NCBI GenBank assembly: GCA_002298905.1
Contig: DBMA01000022.1
Location: 1 to 10,175, forward strand
Direction: 5' to 3'
Source of the DNA: Mycoplasma sp. UBA710
Lineage (GTDB): Bacteria; Bacillota_I; Bacilli_A; Mycoplasmatales; Metamycoplasmataceae
Length of the DNA: 10,175 nucleotides
A program made the translations under genes and the position numbers. Below, one piece after another: positions 1 through 10,001 of this stretch (within the stretch, counting starts at the first letter, position 1; every line of letters starts with the position of its first letter). The notes beneath the pieces are model-generated. The model was given only the letters and a program-made list of their open reading frames with translations, had not been told where the DNA came from and made no database searches.

Positions 1-22
1 TAAATTCTTATAATTTTTATTA
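1..22. repeat. left arm of inverted repeat (recombination site candidate)
   Basis: The reverse complement of 1-22 is identical to 163-184. The arm reaches the window edge, so the true repeat may be longer. On the minus strand it encodes NKNYKNL in the frame of the leftward start. It is a candidate crossover site for a site-specific recombinase; no recombinase gene is present in the window. Confidence 0.85.
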
Positions 23-36
23 TTTGAACTATTCAT
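1..36 (-). CDS. 5' end of a leftward gene (partial), sharing its start with mod
   Basis: Only the first 12 codons (MNSSNNKNYKNL) are inside the window; the frame is still open at position 1. The start ATG (36 to 34) is preceded by GAGGAA (46 to 41), a good Shine-Dalgarno with about 4-6 nt spacing. An upstream in-frame ATG at 48-46 would add MRKY but would overlap the Shine-Dalgarno, so it is less likely. Codons 6-12 are identical to, and in the same frame as, the plus-strand sequence at 164-184 that leads into mod. Inference: this is the movable start of a pair of divergent genes. In this orientation it serves a gene left of the window, perhaps a second mod-like gene. The product of that gene cannot be read from this window. 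Confidence 0.7.
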   Translation of the reverse strand, partial: MNSSNNKNYKNL

Positions 37-62
37 ATATTTCCTCATATTATATATATAGA

Positions 63-110
63 ATTATAAAATATTGCTTAAAATTATGTTATTTAAGATT
101 GATTTGTAAA
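63..110 (-). promoter_or_regulatory. leftward promoter inside the invertible segment
   Basis: On the minus strand TTTACA (110 to 105) and CATAAT (88 to 83) are separated by 16 nt, each one base from the sigma-70-type consensus. A perfect TATAAT at 68-63 is an alternative -10 box, with a poor -35, that would give a leader of about 20 nt. Either would transcribe the leftward start at 36. In such AT-rich DNA -10 matches are common, so the exact box is uncertain. The direction is supported by the Shine-Dalgarno and ATG that follow. Confidence 0.5.
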
Positions 111-162
111 TGCAAATATTATAGAAATAATAATTAACATTATTAAAACAATAAAAGTTAAG

Positions 163-184
163 TAATAAAAATTATAAGAATTTA
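163..184. repeat. right arm of inverted repeat, within the mod reading frame
   Basis: This is a perfect 22-bp match to the reverse complement of 1-22. It encodes NKNYKNL in frame with mod, which continues NKVEKKDKLREKL from 185. Just inside the repeat the two flanks are only loosely similar (AGTTCAAA versus AGTTAAG), so identity effectively ends at 163 on the inner side. The outer limit cannot be determined because the left copy runs off the window. Confidence 0.85.
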
Positions 185-2113
185 AATAAAGTAGAAAAAA
201 AAGATAAATTAAGAGAAAAACTAGAAGAATTATTGCCTTCATGTTTTGAAGATAATATTTTTAATATTGAAAAATTCAAACAATTAATAGGAGAAGAAAA
301 TAATCTAGATAAAAATGAAAAATATGGATTAAATTGAGTGGGTAAATCTAAGTCTTTTTATGAATCAACAAAACCTACAAATATGACCTTAATTCCCTTA
401 AGAAATAAGTCTGTAAATTTCGATGAATCTGACAATATTATTATTGAAGGAGATAATTTAGAAGTTTTAAAACTGTTAGAAAAATCTTATTTTAATAAAA
501 TTGATGTAATTTATATTGATCCCCCTTATAACACAGGTAATGATTTTGTTTATAATGATGATTATTCACAGTCTAAATTTGAATTTGATAAAGAAAATAA
601 TTTAATAAATGAAGAAGGAGATAGATTACAAACTAAAAATCAAAAAAGTGATGGTAAATTTCATACTAAGTGATTAAGTATGATTTATCCTAGATTAATA
701 CTTGCAAGAAAATTACTAAAAGATGATGGAGTAATTTTTATATCTATAGATGATAATGAGCAAGCAAGATTAAAATTATTATGTGATGAAATATTTGGAG
801 AAAATAATTTTTTATCTAATATTACATGAATCAAAAAACATGGTCCCGGTGGTAATACATCATTTAATTACAAGATAATAAATAATACTGAAAATATATT
901 ATGTTATTCTAAAAATAGTAATTTTGTAAAAATGAATTATATTATTCACAATGAAAATGATTTAAAAAAATTAGGATATATAAATAAAGATGAATATTAT
1001 GATGAAAGAGGATTATATAAACTTACTCTTCTTTTCCATCCATCTTCTACTGGAAGTTTTCAATATACAGAATCATTAGATTATCCTATAATTGCTCCAG
1101 ATGGTACAGAGTTTAAACTACATGTAAATAAAAATGGACAACAAAATGGGTGTTATACATGAGGCTATGATACATATGTTGAAGGAAATAAATTAGGTTT
1201 TATTGAGTGTAAGAAAAATAGTGATGGAGATTGAGTTGCTTATAGAAAACAATATCAATTTGTTAAATTTGATCCAAAAACAAAACAAGTAATATCAATA
1301 AAAGCAGGACAACCATATGAGAATATAATAGATAATTTTTATACATCTATTGGAGGGGCGGAAATTATAAAAATTTTTGGAAATAAAAATATTTTTGATT
1401 TTCCAAAACCTACAGCTCTTTTGAAACATATTTTTAAAATTGCTTCTAAAAAAAATTCTCTAATTTTAGATTTCTTTGCAGGGTCAGGAACAACTGCTCA
1501 AGCAGTAATGGAATTAAATAAAGAAGATGGAGGAAATAGAAAATACATTTTAGTTCAATTCTCTGAAAAAAGTGAAAATCTAAAAAATACTGAATTTGAA
1601 ACAATAGCTGATATTACTAGAGAAAGAGTAAAAAGAGCAATTGATATGTTTGAATATAAAGAAAAGGGATATAAAGCTTTTAAATTAGTAAGATCTAATT
1701 TAAAATCATTTGATGCAAGTACTAGTGATTCTGTTGATGTAATTCAATCTAAATTATTAAATTTTGAAAATAAAATTCAAGAAAATACTAGTATTGAAAA
1801 TTTAATTTATGAAATCATTTTAAGAGTTGGCGAATTGCCATTAAACATTAAAATTAAAAATCAAATTCTATATAACAATAAAATTTATTACGATGAATTA
1901 AAATATTGTTTATTTTTATTAGAACCTTCTATCAATTCTAATTATTACAATATTGAAAATATTATAAAGATTGTAAAAAATTTTTATAGTAACAATTTAA
2001 AAATATATTTAAATGATAAATATTTTGAAAACGACCAAGACAAAATCAATTTTGTTGAATCTATTAAAAATATAAAAGATGGATCATGAGAAATAGAATT
2101 GGTGGTAATATAA
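182..2113 (+). CDS. mod: type III R-M DNA methyltransferase (Mod), lacking a normal start
   Basis: Adenine-N6 DNA methyltransferase that transfers methyl from S-adenosylmethionine and supplies site recognition for the Mod-Res complex. Counting from 182, there are 643 residues. A helical N-terminus (KLREKLEELLP...FEKFKQLIGEE) is followed by GDNLEVLKLL, the catalytic DPPYNTG at 113-116, and the WLSMIYPRLILARKLL and GVIFISIDDNE motifs. A divergent target-recognition region follows, then the SAM-binding DFFAGSGTT at about 430-438. Catalytic motif before SAM motif is the beta-class order typical of type III Mod. Six UGA Trp codons and no UGG were found. The frame is open from 155 after TAA at 152, with no ATG, no Shine-Dalgarno and no GTG before 338. 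TTA at 182 marks the repeat edge and is a placeholder start. After inversion the protein would have about 654 residues. The catalytic domain is intact, so this looks like a switched-off gene rather than a decayed one. Confidence 0.93.
2101..2106 (+). promoter_or_regulatory. ribosome-binding site deciding the res start
   Basis: GGTGGT lies 6 nt before the ATG at 2113 and inside the last codons of mod. It favours the ATG at 2113 (MKFKFEAHLEHQ) over the in-frame ATG at 2086, which would add nine residues that do not fit the family's N-terminus. Confidence 0.55.
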
Positions 2114-5100
2114 TGAAATTTAAATTTGAAGCACATTTAGAACACCAAGATGAAGCTGTTAATTCAGTTATCAATATTTTTAATGGTATTAAAACAAGAA
2201 ATGGTGTTTTTTCAATTAGAAAAAACAATCAAATTTCTTTATTAAGTAATAATCTCGGAATATCTAATGTTATCCAAAATGATAATTGACAAAAAGATAT
2301 AGCTTTACAAAATATCAAAAAAATACAAGAAAAAAATATGTTAGATATATCTAATACTATTGAATCTATACCTACATTTGATATTGAAATGGAAACCGGA
2401 ACAGGTAAAACATATGTTTTTCTTAAAACTATTTTAGAACTTAATCAAAAGTATGATTTTAAAAAATTTTTAATAATAGTTCCTTCATTAGCAATAAAAG
2501 AAGGAATAATAAAAACACTTGAAATTACTAAAGATCATTTTAAAATGCTTTATCCTTCAATTAAATACCAATATCGTGAATATGATGGGCAATCATTGCA
2601 ATTAGTTTGAGATTTTGCCAATAATAATAATGTAGAAATAATGATTACTAATATTCAATCAATTAATAAGGATATTAATATTTTTAATAAAAATAATGAT
2701 TATTTATCTGGTGATAAACCAATTGATTTAATAAAAAACACATCTCCTATTGTTATAATAGATGAACCTCAATCTACAGCAAGTGGTAAAAAAAGTATAG
2801 ACGCTATTAATGAATTGAATCCTTTATTTATTTTAAGATATAGCGCAACATTTAAACAAAGAAAAAATGAAAATCTAATTTATAAATTAGATTCTATTGA
2901 AGCATATAAAAAGAAATTAGTAAAACAAATTAAAGTTTATGGAATAGAGATAGAAGATAATGATATACCTAAATATATTAAACTAGAAAGATTAGATATT
3001 AAAAATCAAAACGCAAATATTAAAATAAAATGTTCTACAGAAACAGGAACTAAAATCAAAAATAAAACAATTAGAAGTAAAGATAATTTATTTGATGTTT
3101 CTAATCATTTATCTGAATACAAAGATTTAAGAATTGAAAATATTGATTTTAATAATAAACTAATTGAATTATCTGATGGACAAAAAATTTATCTAAATGT
3201 TAATAACAATAAATATGATAATGCAATTAAAGAAAGACAAATAGAAGAAACTATCAAAGAACATTTAAATAAACAAGTAAAAATGAGAGATAAAAATATT
3301 AAAGTTTTATCTTTATTTTTTATAGATAAAGTTGCTAATTATCGGATTCAAAATGAAAGGGGAGAATCTGAACTTGGAGAATATGCTAAAGTTTTTGAAA
3401 GAAATTTTCAAAAAATATTATTAAATGGAAAAGAAAAAGGATACTGAAAATTATTTAATTTAAATGAATCTGAAGATAAAAAAGAGGCTATTAAAAAAAT
3501 TGCTCAAATTTCCAAAAAAGTCCATGATGGATATTTTTCAATTGATAAAAAAAATAATTACAAAGATACAAAAGGAGATACAAAAGATGATAAATCAACA
3601 TATGACAAAATAATGAAAGATAAAGAAAAATTAATATCATTTGATGAAAAATTAGCATTTATTTTTTCTCATTCAGCACTTAAAGAAGGATGAGATAATC
3701 CTAATGTTTTTCAGATTTGCACTCTAAATGAAACCAAATCAGAAATTAAGCAAAGACAAGAAATTGGAAGAGGATTAAGATTATGTGTTGATCAAAATGG
3801 AGAAAGAATATATGATGAAAATATTAATCAACTTTCAATTTTTCCAAATAGTAGATATGAAGAATTTATTAGTAATTTACAAAAAGAAATGATTGAAGAT
3901 GGAATAGAGTTTAAAAAAATAAATAAAAGTTATTTGATTAATCAAATTCCAAATTTAGAACACAAATCATGTGAAGCGATTATTGAATTATTGCATAATG
4001 AAAATATTTTAAAAAAAGATCAAACATTAAATTTACAAGAATATAAACATAATGAAGCAGAAATTATTTTAAAAAATAGCAATCTTAACTTATCTCAAGA
4101 CTTAATAAACAACATTTTAGAAGCAATAGAAAAAACAACAAGCAAAATTATCGATGTTGTTAAAGATGGTAGAAAGCAAATGAAAAATAATCTAAAGAAT
4201 GATGTAATAAATTCACCTGAATTTCAAAAATTATGGAAAACAATAAATTCTAAGACAACTTATTGTATAAAATTTGATACTAATAAATTTATCGAGGAAA
4301 CTAAAAAAAATATAATAAAAGAAATTGATGATAACAAAATTCAAGAAGCAAAAATTGTAACTACTAAAGCAAATGTTGATATTAATAAAGAAGGGATTAA
4401 GGCTACAAATATTGATATCGTTAATAATAAAAAAATTGATTCAATTAGTTCATTAATAAATGAACCTTTAATTGACATAATTAGTGATATTGAAAATATA
4501 ACAAAATTAACTAGAAAAACAATAGTTCAAATAATTAATGATAAAAAAATTATTGAATCTATATTAAAAAATCAAGAAACTACTAAAAATTTGATTATCG
4601 AAAAAATGAAAAAAGAAAAAGAAAAGTTAATGGTTGATGGGATAGAATATCAAAAAAATGGTGAGTTATATGAATTGAGTTTGCTTGATGATAAATTAGA
4701 ATTTACCTTGGATGATAATTATTCAATAGATGCTAAATCAAGTAAAAAGTATCCATATGAATACATTGTTATTGATAGATCTAATATAGAAAAAAATTTT
4801 GCTAAAGACGCATTAAATAAAACTATGGTAAAAACATTTATAAAATTACCTAAAAAATTTAAAATACCAACACCTTTAGGTTTTTATAATCCAGATTGGG
4901 CTCTTTATGATGAAAATAATATTATTTTTGTAGCAGAAACAAAAGGATCAACAAATGAAAATGATTTAAGAGAGAAAGAAAATAAAAAAATAAAATGTGG
5001 TAAAGAGCACTTTAAATCATTAGGAAACAATATTAAATATGAGGTTGTTACAAATCTTGATTCTTTACTAAGAAAATCACAAGGAAATGAAAATGAATAA
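2113..5100 (+). CDS. res: type III restriction endonuclease subunit (Res)
   Basis: ATP-dependent motor and nuclease subunit that acts with Mod. It has 995 residues, full length for the family. The start MKFKFEAHLEHQDEAVNSV is the usual Res opening. Superfamily 2 helicase motifs run in order: ETGTGKT (94-100), DEPQ (217-220), SAT (244-246), GWDNP (526-530) and QRQEIGRGLRL (547-557). The C-terminal nuclease shows the PD-(D/E)xK pattern: PD at 927-928, then E942-x-K944 in AETKG. All key residues are present, so the enzyme should be active. Trp is mostly UGA, but UGG appears at 4234 and 4897. Its ATG overlaps the mod stop by one base (TAATG), implying coupled translation. If mod is not transcribed in this orientation, res probably is not either, unless there is an internal promoter that I did not identify. 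Confidence 0.95.
5081..5085 (+). promoter_or_regulatory. Shine-Dalgarno deciding the helicase start
   Basis: AAGGA lies inside the 3' end of res, 7 nt before the ATG at 5093. The other ATG, at 5087, is only one base from this site, so 5093 is the better start. Confidence 0.55.
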
Positions 5101-8100
5101 TGATAATTTATTTCAATTAATTAAAAAAAATATTAAAGAAAATAGCAATATTAAAATAGCTATTAAAAAATTTTCTTTAAGAGCTTTTTATAAATTAATT
5201 CCTTTTTTTAAAAAATGTTCTACTGTTAGAATAATTTTGACAGACATTAATGATTATGAAGAAATAAATCAAGAGCTAACAAGAAGATACAAAATTAATG
5301 TTAATGAAAAAGAAATGGTTACAAATAAATTTGAATTAAAACTTAAAAATGATTTAATGGATTTTTACTATGCAAGAGAAACTAAAGAATATATACAAGA
5401 TAAAGTAGAAATAAAATATATAGATAAATTTAGAAAAGAATTTATTTTAATAGATAATGAATATATAATTATAGATGGTGTTTATGAAATTTCATTAGGT
5501 GCTTTCAATGAAATTGAAAATGATGACATTATTTTAATAACTGAAGAAAAAAATGAAATCAAATATAAAAAATTATTAGATATATTTAATTTATCTTGAA
5601 ATTCTTTAGAAAAATCAAAAGATGCAAAGCAAAAATTAATAAATAAATTAGAATCTATATATCAAGATAAAACACCTTATGATTTATATCAATTTACAAA
5701 TTCTCATCTATTACAAGATTCTATAAGTAATGATTATTATTATGAAAATAAAAATAATAGAATAAAGTTTGAAGAAACTACTATTTATCAAAAATTATAC
5801 GAATTTCAAAAACACGGAGTTGAAGCTATTCTTGATAAAATCCAAAAATATAACGGTTGTATATTGGCAGATTCAGTAGGTTTGGGAAAAACTTTTGAAG
5901 CTCTAGCTATAATTAAATATTTTGAATTAGAAGGAAAAAGGGTTTTAGTATTATCGCCTAAAAAATTAATTGAAAATTGAAAAACTTTTAAAACAAATGT
6001 TAGATCTAATCATTTAATTAGTGACAGATTTAATTATGATCTTTATTCTCATACTGATTTATCAAGAACTGATGGTTATTCAGAAGGTGTCAATCTTTCT
6101 AAAATAGCTTGAGAAAACTATGATTTGGTTGTTATAGATGAATCTCATAATTTTAGAAATGGAAGATTTAACAATAATAGCAAAGATTGAACAAGTAAAA
6201 GATACAAAAAATTAATGGATGATATTATTTTAAAAGGTAGAAAAAAATCTGTTTTATTATTAACAGCAACTCCTGTCAATAATAAAATGGATGATATTAA
6301 CAATCAAATTAATATTATTACCGCAAATAATGATGAAGTTTTTCAAAATGAAAATATTAAATCTATAAAATATGCCTGTATACAAGCTGAAAAAAAATCA
6401 AATCAATGGGCAGAATTACCTAGTAATGAAAGAACTGTAGAAAAATTCCAAAGTATGATTGGAAATGAATTTAGAAAATTAATAGATTTAACTACTATTG
6501 CAAGAAGTAGAAAGCAAATTGTTGAAAATTATTATGAGGGAGATTTTCATTTTCCTAATAGGCTCAATCCTATTTCAGAAAGACCTAATATTGATACATT
6601 AAATCAAGTGTATGATATAAAAATGTTATTTGATAAGTTAAGTGAAATAAAATTTTCAATATATAAACCTTTTGATTATATATTTCCAGAATTTCAAAAA
6701 AAATATGAAGAAGAATATGATTGACAAGAAGTGAATAGCAAATCAAAGCTAACCCAAAAAAATAGAGAAAATAATTTAGTAGCTTTAATGAGAATTAATC
6801 TATTAAAAAGATTTGAGTCTTCTGTAGAATCATTTAGGCAAACCATTAAAAAAATAATTGATAAAACAACAGAATTATATAATAATATTAGCACTCAATC
6901 AACTTCTTCTCTATCAATGAAAAATACTTTTGATGATATTGATAATGAAGAAGAAGATATTAATGAAGATATATTAGAATTTAAAAAAATTAAGATCAAA
7001 AAAGAACATATAGATCTAATTAAGTATAGTGATGACTTATCTTTAGATATTAATCAATTAAGGGAAATTTACAATAAATATCTAATTATAGATATAGAAA
7101 GAGATGCAAAATTAAAAAGATTAGTAGAAATAATTAAAAATAAAATTCATAATCCTATAAATACAAAAAATAGAAAAATTATTATTTTTACTTCATTCAT
7201 TTCAACAGCTGAATATATATACCAAAATATAAATCATTTATTTAGTAATTATAGCGTTTATTCAGCATTAGTTACTGGTCAAAAATTAATTTCAAATCAT
7301 CCTGATTTAAAAGAAAAAAAATATAGTATTGATGATTTGCTTAGCTATTTTTCTCCTATTTCTAAACAAAGAGATCATGATAATAATTTAAATAAAAATA
7401 TTAATATTGATATTCTTATAGCAACTGATTGTATATCTGAAGGACAAAATTTACAAGATTGTGATTATTTAATCAATTATGATATTCATTGAAATCCTGT
7501 TCGTTTAATTCAAAGATTTGGAAGAATTGACAGAATTGGATCTAAAAATAATTCTATTCAAATGGTTAATTTTTGACCTAATATCAAACTTGAAGAGTAT
7601 ATACAATTAGAAATAAGAATTAATGAGAAAATGATGAAAGCAATGCAAACTACTTCTCATGATGAAAATGTTTTAAAAGAAATTCAATATGAAGAATCAT
7701 TAAAATTAAAACAATTAAAAAATTTAGAAAATAATTGCATTGATTTAGAAGATATGAAAGAAAATATCTCATTTTCTAATATGACTTTTAGCGAATATAC
7801 TACTGATTTAAAAATATTTTTTAACAATCCAAAAAATGCTTTAAAAATATCAAATCAACCTGACGGAATATTTTCAATTGCCAAAAATAATTCCAACATG
7901 ATTTCAGATGGAATAATATTTTTATTCAAGTCTTTTAATGGAAAAAATACCAATAATCAATTTGATCCTTATTATTTAATTTATATAGAAAATAATGGAA
8001 ATGTAAAATACACTTATTCTAATACAGGACAAATTTTGAGTTTATATAAATCATTAACTAAAGATCAAAAAGAAATAAATAAAAAATTAATTGATGAATT

Positions 8101-8290
8101 TAATGTTGAAACAAATTTTGGTAAAGATATGAGTAAATATACAAAATTATTAAATCTTGCTATATCATCATTAAATGACAAAAATTTGTCTAATGATTTT
8201 GAAGATTTGTTTGATGTAAACAAAATATCATCAAACAAAAATAATTCTGAATATGAATTAATTTCTTTTTTAATAATTAAGAGTGATTAA
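5093..8290 (+). CDS. SNF2-type helicase with degenerate PLD-like N-terminus
   Basis: Superfamily 2, Snf2-like ATPase of 1065 residues, likely an accessory DNA translocase of the R-M operon. Motif I is DSVGLGKT (260-267), motif II DESHNFRN (from 349), motif III TATP (391-394). Motif V is ATDCISEGQNLQ (from 777) and motif VI QRFGRIDRIGS (from 807), so the ATPase looks intact. The first roughly 170 residues resemble the phospholipase-D-like domain often found in front of these helicases (IKIAIKKFSLRAFYKL, later YIIIDGVYEISLGAFNEIEND). I see no HxK catalytic motif, so this domain would be inactive as a nuclease. An acidic insert (NEEEDINEDILEF) lies between the ATPase lobes, and about 250 C-terminal residues are unassigned. 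The start overlaps the res end by 8 nt. The frame includes several UGA Trp codons and a UGG at 6407. The PLD assignment is the weakest part. Confidence 0.9.
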
Positions 8291-8291
8291 T

Positions 8292-9005
8292 ATGAAGTGA
8301 TTAGATGAATTGAATTTAAAACATAATAAATATAAATCTATAGATTTTAAAAATAAATTTAAAAATAAATTAGATATTAGTGAATTAAATAAAATATTTA
8401 AATCCATAGGAGAAAATATAAATGTATGAGAAATAAATTCTTTAATTACAAAATCTCCTAACGAAAATAAAAAAATTATAATTCTTAACTACATATTATT
8501 AAGCAATAAAATGAATCATTATAAAACTGTATCTAATTTTTTTCTAAAAATATTTAATAGAGAGCAACCAATAATTTTAATTTGTACTTATAAAAATAAT
8601 TATTCAATATCATTTAATGCTTTTTCACTAAAAAATTCTATTATTAAAGAAATATTAAAAAAATATAACTATATTGGCGAATTTTTTGATGAAAATAATT
8701 TCAATAGGGTTTTACCTTGAAAGGAAATTAGTCTAAACTCTATTATTGATTTTTTTGATGAATCATGCCGTAGGATAATATATTATGAAAAAACAAAAAA
8801 TTTGTCATTTTCTTATACTATTACATGAGAAGTTATTAAAATATTATTTTTAATAAGTAATAAAGAAAAAGAAATTATACAATTAAATAATAAATACAAA
8901 AAAATATATAATGAATCTGAAAAATATAATATTCACAAAAATATTAAATCAATAGAAGAAGAAATCCAAAAATTAAAGGATAAATTATCAAAATTTATTT
9001 CTTAA
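8292..9005 (+). CDS. DUF4391-like R-M operon accessory protein
   Basis: Protein of 237 residues, function unknown. It starts one base after the helicase stop, so it is the last gene of the operon. It carries in-frame UGA Trp codons at residues 3, 46, 143 and 179. Visible parts are a mixed N-terminal region, a hydrophobic strand pair PIILICTYKNNYSISFN (about 93-109), and a C-terminal predicted coiled coil (about 194-235, ending SIEEEIQKLKDKLSKF). From memory, DUF4391 proteins have this size, a similar central strand region and a lysine/glutamate-rich coiled-coil tail, and they sit beside mod, res and SNF2/PLD helicases in many bacteria. The call rests on architecture and neighbourhood rather than clear motif identity. 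No signal peptide or membrane segment is seen, so it should be cytoplasmic. Its stop overlaps the convergent abiF stop. Confidence 0.65.
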
Positions 9006-9967
9006 TTTTTTTCATAATTCATTATTCTGCATATTTCATTTTTTGAAATTTCAGGTATATATTCATTGTTTAATATATATTCATATAAATAATTTTCAAT
9101 TATTTTTTTCAAATTAAAAAAATTTTTTTCATCATCTAATAAATAATCAATTATTTTAATTGCATCAAATATTCTAATTTTATTTGATTTATTTGATTTA
9201 GAAGTATTTAATTTATTTTTTATTAAAAAAGATGCAATTAATTTGCTATTTTTAGATGTATTTATTTTATATACAACATTATTATGACAGCATCTATTTC
9301 TAATATTTTTTAAAAATAACATTATAGACTCAAAGGTTTTTGGATCTTCAAATTTATTATCAAATAATAACTTATATATTTCTTCTTTTATATTGCTTTT
9401 TAATTTTCCGAATAATTTTAAAACATCTCCAAATGATAATATTAAAGAGATTGTTCATATAGGTGTTTTATCAAAATTATTTTTATATTTTTTTATTATT
9501 TCACTATTACTTTGTTCTGATATTTTATCTAACAAATATTGTTTAATTAATTCAATGTTTTCACTATTTTTTGTTTCAAATATTTTTGAAAAATCATCAT
9601 TTTTAATTTCTAGTATATTACCATTTATATAATTTATATTTTTCATTTCTTTTGCAATTACATAACAAAGTGATGTATTGAATTTTCTTTCTATATTTTG
9701 AATAAAAAACAAAATTTGAGATGCTAGCATTTTATCAAAATTAAATAAAGATATAATACATTTTTCATCTATTTCATCTAAATAAGTATTATTCTCTCTT
9801 CTAAACCCTTTCATAAATGGATCATTATAACCATTAATGAAATTTTGATAATTATAATTTTTTAGATATAAATTCATTTTATCTCTATCACTTATATGAA
9901 AATTTCTTTTATTAACTAAATGATCTAATTGTTCTTCAAATGTTAAAAAATTTTTATATTTAATCAT
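9002..9967 (-). CDS. abiF: AbiF/Abi_2-family HEPN protein (abortive-infection toxin)
   Basis: Protein of 321 residues, about the usual length for the Abi_2 (AbiD/AbiF) family. It opens with FLTFEEQLDHLVNKR, then LKNYNYQNFINGYNDPF, then LFNFDKMLASQILFFIQNIERKFNTSL, the typical Abi_2 N-terminal pattern. The centre has PIWTISLILSFGDVLKLFGKL, with Trp172 encoded by UGA, followed by IRNRCCHNNVVY. R223-N-R-C-C-H228 is the Rx4H motif of HEPN ribonucleases. Known biology: such Abi proteins cause growth arrest or cell death on phage attack, and AbiF-type proteins are reported as toxins restrained by a small RNA and related to the ancestor of Cas13. Here a terminated RNA lies just upstream on the same strand, which fits. 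No clear Shine-Dalgarno precedes the ATG. An exact AbiF versus AbiD subgroup would need a tree. Confidence 0.88.
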
Positions 9968-10001
9968 AAAATCATTTTAACATTAGAAATTCCAAAAAAA
10001 T

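Larger units (their letters stand above)
1..184. other. putative invertible promoter/start segment
   Basis: Two inverted 22-bp arms enclose 140 bp (23-162). The interior holds an outward promoter, a Shine-Dalgarno and an ATG on the minus strand only. The plus-strand exit has none of these, and the mod frame is closed by TAA at 152-154. Because the shared repeat is in the same codon phase on both sides, inversion would give Mod the N-terminus MNSSNNKNYKNL followed by NKVEKK, and would leave the left gene headless. Mycoplasmas are known to use inversion by tyrosine recombinases to switch surface-protein and hsd (type I R-M) genes. Applying that to a type III mod gene is my inference. Confidence 0.75.

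Noticed and set aside
195..202. Run of eight A near the start of mod, as a slippage-type phase-variation tract
   Set aside because: Such runs are frequent in this AT-rich window and the frame is intact through it. No upstream ATG exists in any frame that slippage would connect to mod. The inverted repeat explains the missing start better.
338..340. GTG as the true mod start
   Set aside because: The frame upstream encodes conserved Mod N-terminal sequence (LREKLEELLP ... YGLNW, with W as UGA), and no Shine-Dalgarno precedes 338.
6694..6894. Minus-strand ORF of 66 codons
   Set aside because: Lies wholly inside the helicase gene in an opposing frame, with low-complexity hydrophobic sequence typical of antisense shadows.
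8340..8375. Short tandem repeat (FKNKFKNK)
   Set aside because: Two near-copies of a lysine/asparagine-rich stretch in AT-rich code; too short to call a functional repeat.
338..8720. Reading the many short ORFs as pseudogene fragments
   Set aside because: All breaks between consecutive pieces in the same frame are UGA, and conserved motifs continue across them; they are Trp codons, not stops or frameshifts.
9393..9632. Plus-strand ORF of 79 codons, F/L/S-rich and membrane-like
   Set aside because: Antisense to abiF, which has clear family motifs. The hydrophobicity is an effect of complementing AT-rich coding sequence.
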